Part shown: positions 8,772 to 17,246 of the stretch, piece after piece
Layout: each line of letters starts with the position of its first letter
How positions within the stretch are numbered: the stretch's first letter is position 1
Source of the DNA: Actinomycetes bacterium
GTDB taxonomy: Bacteria > Actinomycetota > Actinomycetes > Propionibacteriales > Propionibacteriaceae
Direction: 5' to 3'
Assembly: GCA_023393755.1 (NCBI GenBank)
Contig: JAEXCA010000122.1
Span: forward strand, 10,588-74,587
Length of the DNA: 64,000 nucleotides
Translations under genes and position numbers: made by a program
The notes under the pieces: model-generated
What the model saw: only the letters and a program-made list of their open reading frames with translations
What the model was told of the DNA's origin: nothing
Databases searched by the model: none

Positions 8772-9230
8772 TCACAACGCCTTGATCATCACCAGCGCGG
8801 GCTTGCCCTCCCACAGCCCGGGGAACTCCTCCACCGGCAGGAAGCCGACATCGCGGTAGAACGCCCGGGTGGCCGCCGCGCGCGGGTTCGGATCGGACGG
8901 CCCGACCGTCTTCACCTCGACCAGGCGGACGCCGAAGGCCCTGGCATCGGCTTCGATCACCGCCAGCAGCCGGCGTCCGATCCCCTGTCGGAGGTAACCC
9001 GACCGGACCGCCATCAGGTACACCTCCACCGACTCCTCGAAGTGCGGCTCGAGCAGCAGGACACCGACCACCTCGCCCTCGGCGGTGGTCGCCAGGTAGG
9101 TCACCATGTGCTCCGCGGCAGCGAGATAGCTCGCGGTGGGACGGGGCATGGCCACGCCCTCCGGCAACTCGGCGAGGACGGCCGCCACCGCCGCCGGAGC
9201 CGGATCCTCCCGTCCGATCGTGATGTGCAC
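8772..9230 (-). CDS. GNAT-family N-acetyltransferase
   Basis: The 152-residue protein has the GNAT acetyl-CoA-binding motif A as RSGYLRQGIGRRLLAVIEADA (R-x-x-G-x-G/A pattern), followed by NPRAAATRAFYRDVGFLPVEEF, the usual substrate-side helix and strand. It should acetylate an amine on an unknown small molecule or protein. I chose the GTG at 9230 (MHITIGREDPAP) because further upstream the frame has biased, non-conserved composition. It lies alone between tRNA-Ser and tadA, facing the tRNA. Confidence 0.82.
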   Translation of the reverse strand: MHITIGREDPAPAAVAAVLAELPEGVAMPRPTASYLAAAEHMVTYLATTAEGEVVGVLLLEPHFEESVEVYLMAVRSGYLRQGIGRRLLAVIEADARAFGVRLVEVKTVGPSDPNPRAAATRAFYRDVGFLPVEEFPGLWEGKPALVMIKAL

Positions 9231-9420
9231 ACGCGCATGGTATGCCCGCGAACGCCACCGGCGGGAGGGAGCAAGAGGCTGAGCCGCACAAAACCCCGGG
9301 GAGGGATCAAACCGTCCCCACGGGGCCTGGAGCAGGATCTCGACGAACTCGACCACCGGATGGACCGGCCGAGGGGCGTCACACCCGGCCATCAGGTCGC
9401 GATCCGCCGAAGCCAGCCCG

Positions 9421-9885
9421 TCAGGCGCCCGGGTCGCGGTGGGCGGCGAAGAAGTCCCGCAGCAGCTCGGCGCACTCGGGTTCCAGGATGCCCCCGACCA
9501 CCTCGGGGCGGTGGTTCAGCCGCGGGTCGCGGACCACGTCCCAGAGCGAGGCCACCGCGCCCGCCTTGGGGTCGAACGCGCCGAACACCAGCCGCTGGAC
9601 GCGGGCCAGCACCAGCGCTCCGGCACACATCGTGCAGGGCTCCAGGGTGACCGCCAGGGTGCAGCCCTCGAGCCGCCAGCTGCCCAGCGCCTCCGCGGCG
9701 CGGCGCAGGGCGAGCACCTCGGCGTGCGCGGTGGGGTCGCCCAGCAGTTCGCGCTCGTTGCCGGCACCCGCCAAGAAGCGGCCCTCGGGGTCCAGCACCA
9801 CCGCGCCGATCGGGACGTCGCCGTGCTCGGCGGCGGCCCGCGCCTCGTCCAGCGCCTGCCGCATCGCCGGCTCCCAGCGGTTCAT
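9421..9885 (-). CDS. tadA: tRNA-specific adenosine deaminase
   Basis: This 154-residue cytidine/deoxycytidylate-deaminase-fold enzyme converts A34 of tRNA-Arg(ACG) to inosine, letting one tRNA read CGU, CGC and CGA. The zinc site is complete: His54 and catalytic Glu56 in HAEVLAL, and Cys84 and Cys87 in EPCTMCAGA. N-terminal GDVPIGAVVLD is typical. The next gene on the same strand (9934-10557) lies upstream and encodes the actinobacterial tadA-associated protein, so both probably form one transcript. Confidence 0.95.
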   Translation of the reverse strand: MNRWEPAMRQALDEARAAAEHGDVPIGAVVLDPEGRFLAGAGNERELLGDPTAHAEVLALRRAAEALGSWRLEGCTLAVTLEPCTMCAGALVLARVQRLVFGAFDPKAGAVASLWDVVRDPRLNHRPEVVGGILEPECAELLRDFFAAHRDPGA

Positions 9886-9933
9886 GGCTCAGCCTCCGGA
9901 TCCTCGCCGTGCCCGGGCGGGTGCCGCCCGGGA

Positions 9934-10557
9934 TCAGTCCAGCGCCGCGACGGCCCGGGTGAACTCGCGGCCGAACTTCACCCGTTCGGCGATCTGCTCC
10001 AGCAGCGCCACCGAATCATCGTCGTAGTTGGACGCGATCGCCTCCAGCTCGAAGTCGTGCAGTCCGGAATCGGCCAGCATGTCCAGATCGCCCACCGGGT
10101 AGGCGTCATCGTCGTCGTCCTCGGGCAGTTCCACGCCCAGGTAGTCGACCACGTCACGGGCGATCGGCCAGTCCTCCGCGGCGCCGACATCGGACAGCAG
10201 TGCCTGGACGTGCTTGCCCCGCACCCGCACCAGGACGAACACCTCGGTCGCCAGCGAGACCATGCCCAGCGCGCCGCCGTCCCCGGGGACCCGGCGCAGC
10301 TGGGTGATCAGGCCGTCGAGATCGTTGGCGAGCTCGGCTTCCAGCGGCAGGACGACGGGCTGGCCGTCCTCCCGGTAGAGCGCGAGGACCAGGTCGATGT
10401 CGTCGTCGGTGGCGTCCTCGGGATAGTCGTCGTAGTCGTCGTCCCCCTGGTCGTCGACTTCGTCGATGTCGAGGTCGTCGTCCAGTTCCTCCAGCCCCGG
10501 GCGGTCGTCGCCGAGGTTGGGCAGCTCCATGTCGAAGTCGCCTGTCGTCCCGCTCAC
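9934..10557 (-). CDS. tRNA adenosine deaminase-associated acidic protein
   Basis: The protein has 207 residues and a strikingly acidic N-terminus: about 45 residues dominated by Asp and Glu, including DDDLDIDEVDDQGDDDYDD. A folded region then begins DIDLVLALYREDGQPVVLPLE, and a second acidic patch is PEDDDDDAYPVGD. I recognise it as the actinobacterial family annotated 'tRNA adenosine deaminase-associated protein', known from conserved position next to tadA; its biochemical role is not established. The GTG at 10557 has GAGGAG upstream; an ATG eleven codons earlier is possible. It is divergent from upp. Confidence 0.85.
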   Translation of the reverse strand: MSGTTGDFDMELPNLGDDRPGLEELDDDLDIDEVDDQGDDDYDDYPEDATDDDIDLVLALYREDGQPVVLPLEAELANDLDGLITQLRRVPGDGGALGMVSLATEVFVLVRVRGKHVQALLSDVGAAEDWPIARDVVDYLGVELPEDDDDDAYPVGDLDMLADSGLHDFELEAIASNYDDDSVALLEQIAERVKFGREFTRAVAALD

Positions 10558-10677
10558 GCCCTGCTCCTCACTGTCTCCCCTCCCCATCGTGTCAGAACTC
10601 CTTGTCGATGGCACGGTTCCGGAGCGGATTGATGCCCAGCTGCAATGCGGTACGGCACGATGTGAAAAGGTTGGGTC

Positions 10678-11319
10678 GTGGAACTGCGCGCGCTTGATCA
10701 TCCCCTGGTCGCTCACAAGGTCACCGTCCTGCGGGACAAGAAGACCAACAGCCCGACCTTCCGCAAGCTGGTCGAGGAGCTGGTCACCCTGCTGGCCTAC
10801 GAGGCCACCCGCGAGGTCAGGGTCGAGTCGGTCGAGGTGACCACCCCGATCACCACCACCATCGGCACGGCGCTCTCCAAGCCCACCCCGTTGGTGGTGC
10901 CGATCCTGCGCGCCGGCCTGGGCATGCTCGAAGGCTTCATGCGGGTGATGCCGACCGCCGAGGTGGGGTTCGTCGGCATGGTCCGCGACGAACAGACCCT
11001 GCAGCCCTTCACCTACGCCGAGCGGCTGCCGCACGACCTCTCCGGACGGCAGTGCTACGTGCTCGACCCGATGCTGGCCACCGGTGGCTCCCTCGGCGGC
11101 ACCGTCCAGTTCCTGGTGGACCGGGGCGCCGACCACATCACCTGCATCTGCCTGCTGGCCGCCCCCGAGGGCATCCAGCACATGCGCGAACTGGTCGACC
11201 CGCTCGGCATCCCCTGCACCCTGGTGGTCGCGGCGGTGGACGAGCGACTCAATGACGTCGGCTACATCGTCCCCGGCCTGGGCGACGCCGGCGACCGTCT
11301 CTACGGCCTGGCGGAGTAG
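10678..11319 (+). CDS. upp: uracil phosphoribosyltransferase
   Basis: This salvage enzyme makes UMP from uracil and PRPP in the cytoplasm. The 213-residue length is standard. Signatures are [17 protein letters not shown] (70-86), the PRPP-binding loop [12 protein letters not shown] (128-139), and the C-terminal uracil-binding [16 protein letters not shown]. The start is GTG with AAGG upstream. It is divergent from the tadA-associated gene and appears monocistronic. Confidence 0.96.
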   Translation: MELRALDHPLVAHKVTVLRDKKTNSPTFRKLVEELVTLLAYEATREVRVESVEVTTPITTTIGTALSKPTPLVVPILRAGLGMLEGFMRVMPTAEVGFVGMVRDEQTLQPFTYAERLPHDLSGRQCYVLDPMLATGGSLGGTVQFLVDRGADHITCICLLAAPEGIQHMRELVDPLGIPCTLVVAAVDERLNDVGYIVPGLGDAGDRLYGLAE

Positions 11320-11583
11320 CAGCTACCGGCCCGACGTCCAGTCACGTCGGCAACCACCACGGCGCCCCTCGAAGGCGGCCGGCCGGGTGCCACCTCCGGT
11401 CGGGGGATAGGCAACCGCTGATCTGGTCGTTCTCAGGCCGGTCCCCGAGCCGCTCCCGAAGGCGTCCGCGGATGTTGTCGCTACCAACGCGATTTCCCGG
11501 CTCAGAACCACCACTTCGGCGGTCGGACGATCGCCGCCGTCGTTCAGCCCGCTGACAACCACTAGATCGGCGGTCGGGGGGCT
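11320..11583. other. 264-base convergent gap with short direct repeats
   Basis: No gene is seen. The gap has two loosely similar stretches, AACCACCACTTCGGCGGTCGG near 11503 and ACAACCACTAGATCGGCGGTCGG near 11556 (differences present). It is probably a bidirectional termination region for upp and the YbaK-like gene. Confidence 0.35.
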
Positions 11584-12114
11584 TCAGAGATCGCGGGCGA
11601 GGCCCTCGACGCGCTCGGCGCCGGGGAGGTTGAGCAGGTCGGCGCCGGGGAGCAGCAGTTTGGCGGTGCGGTTGCCGGCCCCGATGCAGACCCAGTCGGT
11701 GTCGGCCACGGCGGCGTCCACCCAGACCGGCCAGTCGGCGGGCAGGCCCACCGGGGTGATCCCGCCGTACTCCATGCCGGAAGCCGCCACCGCCACGTCC
11801 ATCGGCGCGAAGGACGCCTTGCGCACGTCCAGCCGGCGGCGGACCACGTTGTTCACGTCCACCCGGCGGTGCGCCAGGGTCATGCAGCAGGCCTGGCGCT
11901 CCTCGCCTGCCCGGCGCCCCTGGACGAGCACGGCGTTGGCCATGATCTCCATCGGCAGGTCGTGGACCCGGGCCAGCGTCTCGGTGTCGGCATGCTCGGG
12001 GTCGATGGTGAACACCAGGGCGGCCGGGACGTGACGCAGCGCCGCCTGCACCACGGGCGGCACCAGCTCGGGATGGTCGAGGGCGAGGACGGGCTGAAGC
12101 TTGTCGAACACCAC
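11584..12114 (-). CDS. YbaK/EbsC-family aminoacyl-tRNA editing-like protein
   Basis: The 176-residue protein has the YbaK/prolyl-tRNA-synthetase-associated fold, seen as ALVFTIDPEHADTETLAR, then a hydrophobic strand IMANAVLVQG, RRLDVRKASFAPMDVAVAASGMEYGGITPVGLPADWPVWVD, and a final CIGAGNRTAKLLL. The family hydrolyses mischarged tRNAs such as Cys- or Ala-tRNA-Pro. The catalytic lysine equivalent is probably Lys99 in VRKAS. It is divergent from the GntR-family regulator. Confidence 0.85.
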   Translation of the reverse strand: MVFDKLQPVLALDHPELVPPVVQAALRHVPAALVFTIDPEHADTETLARVHDLPMEIMANAVLVQGRRAGEERQACCMTLAHRRVDVNNVVRRRLDVRKASFAPMDVAVAASGMEYGGITPVGLPADWPVWVDAAVADTDWVCIGAGNRTAKLLLPGADLLNLPGAERVEGLARDL

Positions 12115-12234
12115 CGCAGTGTAGGCATCCTCGCCGGGCTGGCCGGCCCGGTGTCCGGCTTCGAGCGATGGACGGGCGCACGAGCCCGGGTCCGGGCCCT
12201 ACGGCCATGTCCACCGGGGCCGGCTCACAGTACG

Positions 12235-12248
12235 ATAAAGCAGACGAA
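12235..12248. promoter_or_regulatory. candidate GntR operator upstream of its own gene
   Basis: ATAAAGCAGACGAA lies about 13 bases before the regulator start, overlapping or just after where the promoter should be. It shares ATAAA..CAGAC with two AT-rich sites in the divergent promoter at 19.3-19.6 kb, suggesting autoregulation. It is an inference from sequence similarity only. Confidence 0.4.
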
Positions 12249-12260
12249 AGGGAGAGCCGG

Positions 12261-13022
12261 ATGCTTGCCGTTCCCGAGTTCCCGCGAAGCCGCGGCATGC
12301 GCGGTGACGGGCTCTACGCGCAGGTCATCAACACGCTCGGCCAGGACATCGTCAACGGGGTGCTGGCCGAGGGCGACCTGATCTTCGCCGAGCAGCTGTG
12401 CAGCAGGTTCGGCGTCTCCCGCTCGGTGGTGCGCGAAGGCCTGCGCACCCTGGCGTCGATGGGCATGGTGGAGGCCCGCCCGAAGGTCGGCACCCGCGTC
12501 CTGCCCCGCTCCCAGTGGGACCTGCTCAACCCGATGGTGGTCTACTGGCGCGGACGGGGCGCCGACTACATCGACCTGCAACGCGAGCTGCTGGAGCTCC
12601 GGCTGGGCATCGAGGGGACGGCGGCCCGGCTCGCCGCCGAGCGGATGTCGGCCGAGGAGTCCAGCGTCCTGCTGCACCACGCCGTCCGGATGCTGACCGC
12701 CATCGAGGCCGAGGACCGGGCGACCTTCTACGAGTTCGACGCCAAGTTCCACCGCGCTCTGCTGGACGGTTCCGGCAACGCGATCGTGGCCCAGTTCGCC
12801 GACACGGTCGAGGCGATGCTGTTGGCCAAGAGCACCGACCACCGGCCGGGCGCGGCCTTCATGGGCGCCCCCTCGGCGCGCCGGCACGTCCAGCTCGCAC
12901 ACGCCGTGGTCGCCCGCGACCCGGACCAGGCAGAGGCCGTGCTCCGCAGGATCGTCCACGGCACCCTCACCGAGTTCGAGGAGGACGTCCGCCAGGCCGC
13001 CCGCAATCAGGCCGGCGGCTGA
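12261..13022 (+). CDS. FadR-subfamily GntR transcriptional regulator
   Basis: The 253-residue regulator has an N-terminal winged HTH (about 17-82: LYAQVINTLGQDIVNGVLAEG, then FGVSRSVVREGLRTLASMGMVEARPKVGTRVL) and an all-helical FCD ligand-binding domain (about 105-240). FCD regulators of the DgoR/UxuR type respond to sugar acids or their breakdown products. I prefer the ATG at 12261 because GGGAGAGCC lies close before it; earlier starts add a non-conserved stretch. It stands at the left end of the catabolic locus at 13.2-22.4 kb and probably represses it. Confidence 0.88.
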   Translation: MLAVPEFPRSRGMRGDGLYAQVINTLGQDIVNGVLAEGDLIFAEQLCSRFGVSRSVVREGLRTLASMGMVEARPKVGTRVLPRSQWDLLNPMVVYWRGRGADYIDLQRELLELRLGIEGTAARLAAERMSAEESSVLLHHAVRMLTAIEAEDRATFYEFDAKFHRALLDGSGNAIVAQFADTVEAMLLAKSTDHRPGAAFMGAPSARRHVQLAHAVVARDPDQAEAVLRRIVHGTLTEFEEDVRQAARNQAGG

Positions 13023-13039
13023 GGAACTCACTGAGCAAC

Positions 13040-13165
13040 GCGCGGCAACGACGGCTGTCGACCCGCTGGGCATCGCGGCAACGACGGTTGAGCTGGTCGA
13101 AACCCGTCGCCGCCGACACGCGGTCGAGGGTCTCGACCCTTCGACGAACTCAGGACAGGCAGGCT
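13040..13165. repeat. dispersed TTCGACNAGCTCA-type repeat
   Basis: CGGCAACGACGG occurs twice (about 13044 and 13078), then GTTGAGCTGGTCGAAACC and, further on, CCCTTCGACGAACTCAGGAC. Related pieces (TTCGACAGGCTCAGC, CTCAACCRTCGTT) occur at 24478-24560 and 58908-58940. It is intergenic and non-coding. Confidence 0.5.
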
Positions 13166-13191
13166 AGACACCCGGCTCTCCCGGCGAGGAG

Positions 13192-13986
13192 CTACTCCAT
13201 CCCCGCCCACTCGTAGGCCAGGCGGGGGATCTGGGTGGCCAGCTTGCCGCCGCTGACGTCGATCAGGGTTCCGGTGATGTAGCCGGCCAGGTCGCTGGCC
13301 AGGAAGCACAGCAGCCGGGCGACGTCCGCCTTGTCACCCCAGCGGCGCAGGGTGAGGGTGTCCAGCAGGCGCTCCTGCTCGGCCTCGGAGCGGTCGGCGA
13401 AGTTGTTCATCGTGGTCGGCACCATGCCGGGGGCGTAGGCGTTGACCGTGATGTTCCAGGGGCCGAGCTCACCGGCCAGCACCCGGCTGAACTGCGCCAC
13501 CGCCGCCTTCGAGGCGGCGTAGGCACCCGAGCCGACGATCGGCAGGATCGCCGCGAAGGAGGCGGCGTTCAGGATCCGGCCGGAGTTCTGCGCCTTCATC
13601 ACCGGCGTCACCGCCCGGCAGGTGTGGAACACCCCCTTGACGTTGATCTCCTGCACCAGATCCCAGTTCGCGGGGTCGTAGGTCTCCACCGGGCCGCCGC
13701 GGTCGACCCCGGCGTTGTTGATCAGCACGTCGATCCGGCCGAACTCGTCCACCGTCTGCTGGACGACCTCCTCGATCCGGGACAGGTCCCGCACATCGGC
13801 GACGTGCACCCGGCCCGGAGCGCCGGCCTCGGCCAACACCTCCGCCGCCGAGGCCAGGTCCGGTTCGTTGACGTCCAGCGCCACCACGGTGGCGCCCTCG
13901 TCCACGAAGGTGCGGAAGATCTCTCGTCCGATGCCCCGTCCCACCCCGGTGAGCAGCACGACCTTTCCGGACACGTCGATCAGCAT
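13192..13986 (-). CDS. short-chain dehydrogenase/reductase
   Basis: This is a classical 264-residue SDR. The cofactor motif TGVGRGIG spans 13-20, NNAG 90-93, and the catalytic triad is Ser143, Tyr156 and Lys160 (YAASK). Asp38 at the end of strand 2 suggests NAD(H) preference. It should oxidise a secondary alcohol on a sugar, sugar acid or polyol, though the exact substrate cannot be read from sequence. It lies 46 bases downstream of the ABC permease genes on the same strand, so it is probably part of the importer operon. Confidence 0.85.
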   Translation of the reverse strand: MLIDVSGKVVLLTGVGRGIGREIFRTFVDEGATVVALDVNEPDLASAAEVLAEAGAPGRVHVADVRDLSRIEEVVQQTVDEFGRIDVLINNAGVDRGGPVETYDPANWDLVQEINVKGVFHTCRAVTPVMKAQNSGRILNAASFAAILPIVGSGAYAASKAAVAQFSRVLAGELGPWNITVNAYAPGMVPTTMNNFADRSEAEQERLLDTLTLRRWGDKADVARLLCFLASDLAGYITGTLIDVSGGKLATQIPRLAYEWAGME

Positions 13987-14032
13987 TGCTGGCAGCTTCC
14001 TTTCTGGTGCCGGGCCTTCGCCCGACGGTGGA

Positions 14033-14893
14033 TCAACCCTTGGTGGCGCCGGCGCTGAGGCCGGCGACGATGTACTTCTGCGCGAACAGCGCCATGACCA
14101 TCACGGGGGTGGTGATGATCACCGAGGCCGCCATCAACCCGCCCCAGTCGATGCTGGCGTAGCCGACGAAGTTGAAGATCGCGACCGGCAGGGTGCGGGT
14201 GGACTCCGCCGACAGGATCAGCGCGAACATGAAGTTGTTCCACGAGAAGATGAACGCCAGGATCGCCGAGGTCGCGATCCCGGGGGCTGCCAGCGGCAGG
14301 GTCACCCGGCGGAACGCGCCGATCGGGGTGAGACCGTCCACCTCGGCGGCCTCCTCCAGCTCGGTCGTGCTCTGCTCGAAGAAGCTCACCATGATCCACA
14401 CGATCAGCGGCAGCGCGACGAACATGTGGCTCAGGATGAGCGCGCCGTAGCTGCCCACCAGGCCGAGCCGGGCGAAGACGTAGTACCACGGGATCAGCAG
14501 GCTGACGCCGGGGATGATCCGGGCGATCAGCACGCCGCCGGCCGACTTCGTCATGCCGAACCGGGCCATCGCCCAGGCCGCTGGCACGCCGAGGATCAGC
14601 GACAGCACCGTCGAGGCCAGCCCGATCAGGAACGAGTTCCAGATGCAGGGCAGGAAGTTCTCCTTGCGGAACACGTTGTCGTAGTTCACCCAGGTGAAGT
14701 CGAAGGAGAGCAACCGGCTGGGGTCGGTGATGTCCAGGCTGGTCCGCAGCGAGGCCAGCACCATCCAGACGATCGGGATCAGGAAGAAGATGATCAGCAG
14801 CGTGATCATCACGAACCTGAACACCGTGTAGGCCACCGCGGACGGACGGCGCTTGTTGGTCGCCAGTTCGGTGGGCTGGGTCGGCACGGTCAT
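14033..14893 (-). CDS. carbohydrate ABC transporter permease (MalG type)
   Basis: The 286-residue inner membrane permease has about six helices. The cytoplasmic ATPase-contact loop is EEAAEVDGLTPIGAFRRVTLPLAAPG (the EAA motif). It forms a heterodimer with the preceding permease to import a sugar or sugar-like compound. Its start overlaps the upstream permease stop by one base (TGATG). No ABC ATPase gene is present in the window, so an MsiK/UgpC-type shared ATPase encoded elsewhere is likely, as is common in actinobacteria. Confidence 0.92.
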   Translation of the reverse strand: MTVPTQPTELATNKRRPSAVAYTVFRFVMITLLIIFFLIPIVWMVLASLRTSLDITDPSRLLSFDFTWVNYDNVFRKENFLPCIWNSFLIGLASTVLSLILGVPAAWAMARFGMTKSAGGVLIARIIPGVSLLIPWYYVFARLGLVGSYGALILSHMFVALPLIVWIMVSFFEQSTTELEEAAEVDGLTPIGAFRRVTLPLAAPGIATSAILAFIFSWNNFMFALILSAESTRTLPVAIFNFVGYASIDWGGLMAASVIITTPVMVMALFAQKYIVAGLSAGATKG

Positions 14894-15846
14894 CACGACC
14901 TCCTCTGCCGGCGCCGGCCGAGCACCAGGAAGGCGCAGACGGCCGCGATCAGGATGAAGAACAGCACCAGGACGGCCGAGGAGAGGCCGTACTTGTTGTA
15001 GTCGAAGCTGTAGCTGTAGGCGAGGATGTTCAGCGTTTCGGCCTCGTGGAAGGAACCGCCGCCCTTGCCCTTGGTGGCGTAGAGGATGTCGAAGGTCTTC
15101 AGCGCGTCGATGCTGCGCAGCAGGATGGCGGTGATCACCGTCGGTCCCAGCAGCGGCAGGGTGACGTACCAGAACCGCTGCACCGCGTTGGCACCGTCGA
15201 TCCGGGCGGCCTCGTCGGGTTCCTCCGGGATGGCGGTCAGGCCGGCCAGCAGGATCAGCGCCACCATCGGCGTCCACTGCCAGATGTCGACGAACATCAG
15301 GGTGGGCAGGGCCTGCTCCGAGCTGGAGAGCCACGGTTGGGTCGGCAGCCCGAGCCGGCGCAGGATCTCGTTCGCCGCGCCGATGGTCGGCTGGAAGATC
15401 AGCATCCACATCATGCCGACCGCGACCGGGGTCGCGACCAGCGGCAGCAGGATGGTGATCCGGACCCACCGCTCGCCGCGGAACGGACGGCGCAGCAGCA
15501 GGGCGATCGCCATGCCGAGCACCACCTCGATGGCCACGGCGCCGAGGGTGAAGTAGAAGGTGCGGCCGACGGCCGGCCAGAACCGGTCGTCGGTGGTGAA
15601 CAGCGCGGCGTAGTTGTCGAACCCGATGAACGAGACCGCGCGGGTGACCGAACCCTGGGCGTTGGTCAGGCTCAGCCAGACGGTGTAGACCAGCGGGAAG
15701 GAGACCATCGCGACGATGAAGGCCACCGTCGGTCCGGCCAGCACCCACTTGCGATGGCGATTCACGAAATGGACGTAGCGGTCCCACAGCGTCGGGGCCG
15801 GCACGCTCGGCTGTGGACGCTCGACGACACTCGGCGAGGTTGTCAC
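14893..15846 (-). CDS. carbohydrate ABC transporter permease (MalF type)
   Basis: The 317-residue permease has about six transmembrane helices following a short cytoplasmic N-terminus. The EAA loop is EEPDEAARIDGANAVQRFWYVTLPLLGP. I placed the start at GTG 15846 because AAGGAG lies seven bases upstream; earlier codons would run into the binding-protein gene. It pairs with the MalG-type permease and the lipoprotein encoded upstream. Confidence 0.92.
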   Translation of the reverse strand: MTTSPSVVERPQPSVPAPTLWDRYVHFVNRHRKWVLAGPTVAFIVAMVSFPLVYTVWLSLTNAQGSVTRAVSFIGFDNYAALFTTDDRFWPAVGRTFYFTLGAVAIEVVLGMAIALLLRRPFRGERWVRITILLPLVATPVAVGMMWMLIFQPTIGAANEILRRLGLPTQPWLSSSEQALPTLMFVDIWQWTPMVALILLAGLTAIPEEPDEAARIDGANAVQRFWYVTLPLLGPTVITAILLRSIDALKTFDILYATKGKGGGSFHEAETLNILAYSYSFDYNKYGLSSAVLVLFFILIAAVCAFLVLGRRRQRRS

Positions 15847-15919
15847 TCCGGGCTCCTTCCGTCGAAGGGTGGTGGGGCGGGGAGCGCCCCCGTACCACCA
15901 CCACAGCGGGCAAGCGAAC

Positions 15920-17209
15920 TTACTGCTTGGCCTCCTCATCGAGGAAGGCCTGGTAGGCGGTCTGGGCACTGGCGGCCGCGGCTGCGACGTCCCGGCCCTC
16001 GATCCCCTCGACGATCGGCGTGCCGACGATGTCGCGCGCCTCGCCGACCTTCACCACCAGCGGACGGTCGTGGCCGATGCCCACCGCGGCGCTGTCGGAG
16101 ATCACCTTGGCGAGCTCCGCGGGGAAGCCCGCGATGCCGGCCGGATCGCTCCAGGCCGAGTTCCGGGCGGACGGCACGCCGTCACCCTGGATGGAGAGCA
16201 CGGTCGCCGGGCTGGTCGCCCACTCGATGAACTTCCAGGCGTTCTCCTTGTTCTTGGAGAACTCGTTGATGCCGATCGCCCAGGACGGGACGTTGTACGG
16301 CTTCGAGCCGGCCGGGCCGGCCGGGAACTGCGCGTAGCCGACCTTGCCGATGATCGACGTGGTGGCCGGATCGGTGAAGTTGCCCATCAGGCTGTCGGCG
16401 TCGGTGTACATCGCAGCCTTGCCCTGCGCGAACACCGGCAGCGCCTGCGGCCAGCTCATCTCGGTGGTGCCGGGAGGCCCGTACTTGTTCAGCAGGTTGC
16501 TGTAGAAGGTGTACGCCGCCTGCGCCTCCGGGGTGTCGACGGTGGCCTTGCCGTTGCCGTCGTCGAAGTCGCCGCCGAAGCTGAACAGGAAGCTGGAGAA
16601 CTGGGTCACCGCTGCGGCCCGCTGGCCACGGGCGACGAACCCGTAGACCCCGTTGTCGGGATCGTGCAGCTTGGCCGCGGCGGCCTCGAGCTCCTCCATC
16701 GTGGTCGGCACGGCGATGCCGGCCTTCTCCAGCAGCTCGGTGTTGTAGTAGAGGATCTCGCGCTCGGTGACCAGCGGCACGCCGTAGACCGAGCCGTCCA
16801 TGGTGACGGCCTCCACCGGGCCCGCCTGGAAGTCGTCCCACTTGTAGTCGGCCGAGGCCTTCACCTGGTCGTCGATCTTCGACAGCCAGCCGTTGGAGAC
16901 GAACAGCTTGCCCTCCTGCAGCGGCCGGAACATCATCACGTCGAAGTCGGTCGAGCCGGTGTTGAGCTTCACGTTGTACTGGTCGGAGAGCTGATCCTCA
17001 CCGAAGGTGGTCAGGTTGACCTTGATCCCGGTCGCCTTCTCGAACTCCGGGATCCGCTCCTGAATGGCGGTCGTCCAGGTGTGGTTCGGCAGCGAGACGT
17101 TGACGTCGGTACGGGCCTCCTGGCCGGGGCTGCCACCGCAGCCCGCCAGAGCGACACCGCCGGCCGCGATGCCGACGACCGCCGCGAGGAGGCGAGGCGC
17201 CTTCTTCAT
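15920..17209 (-). CDS. sugar ABC transporter substrate-binding lipoprotein
   Basis: The 429-residue secreted binding protein has a lipoprotein signal peptide; lipobox VALAGC with Cys24 should be lipidated and anchor it outside the membrane. The mature part fits the family 1 extracellular solute-binding fold, with VNVSLPNHTWTTAIQERIPEFEKATGIKVN and, later, WKFIEWATSP. The ligand is probably a carbohydrate; residues cannot say which. It is the first gene of the importer set; the two permeases follow 73 bases later. Confidence 0.93.
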   Translation of the reverse strand: MKKAPRLLAAVVGIAAGGVALAGCGGSPGQEARTDVNVSLPNHTWTTAIQERIPEFEKATGIKVNLTTFGEDQLSDQYNVKLNTGSTDFDVMMFRPLQEGKLFVSNGWLSKIDDQVKASADYKWDDFQAGPVEAVTMDGSVYGVPLVTEREILYYNTELLEKAGIAVPTTMEELEAAAAKLHDPDNGVYGFVARGQRAAAVTQFSSFLFSFGGDFDDGNGKATVDTPEAQAAYTFYSNLLNKYGPPGTTEMSWPQALPVFAQGKAAMYTDADSLMGNFTDPATTSIIGKVGYAQFPAGPAGSKPYNVPSWAIGINEFSKNKENAWKFIEWATSPATVLSIQGDGVPSARNSAWSDPAGIAGFPAELAKVISDSAAVGIGHDRPLVVKVGEARDIVGTPIVEGIEGRDVAAAAASAQTAYQAFLDEEAKQ

Positions 17210-17246
17210 AGGGTTTCCTCTCTAGTTGGTGGTGAGTGTCACCGGT

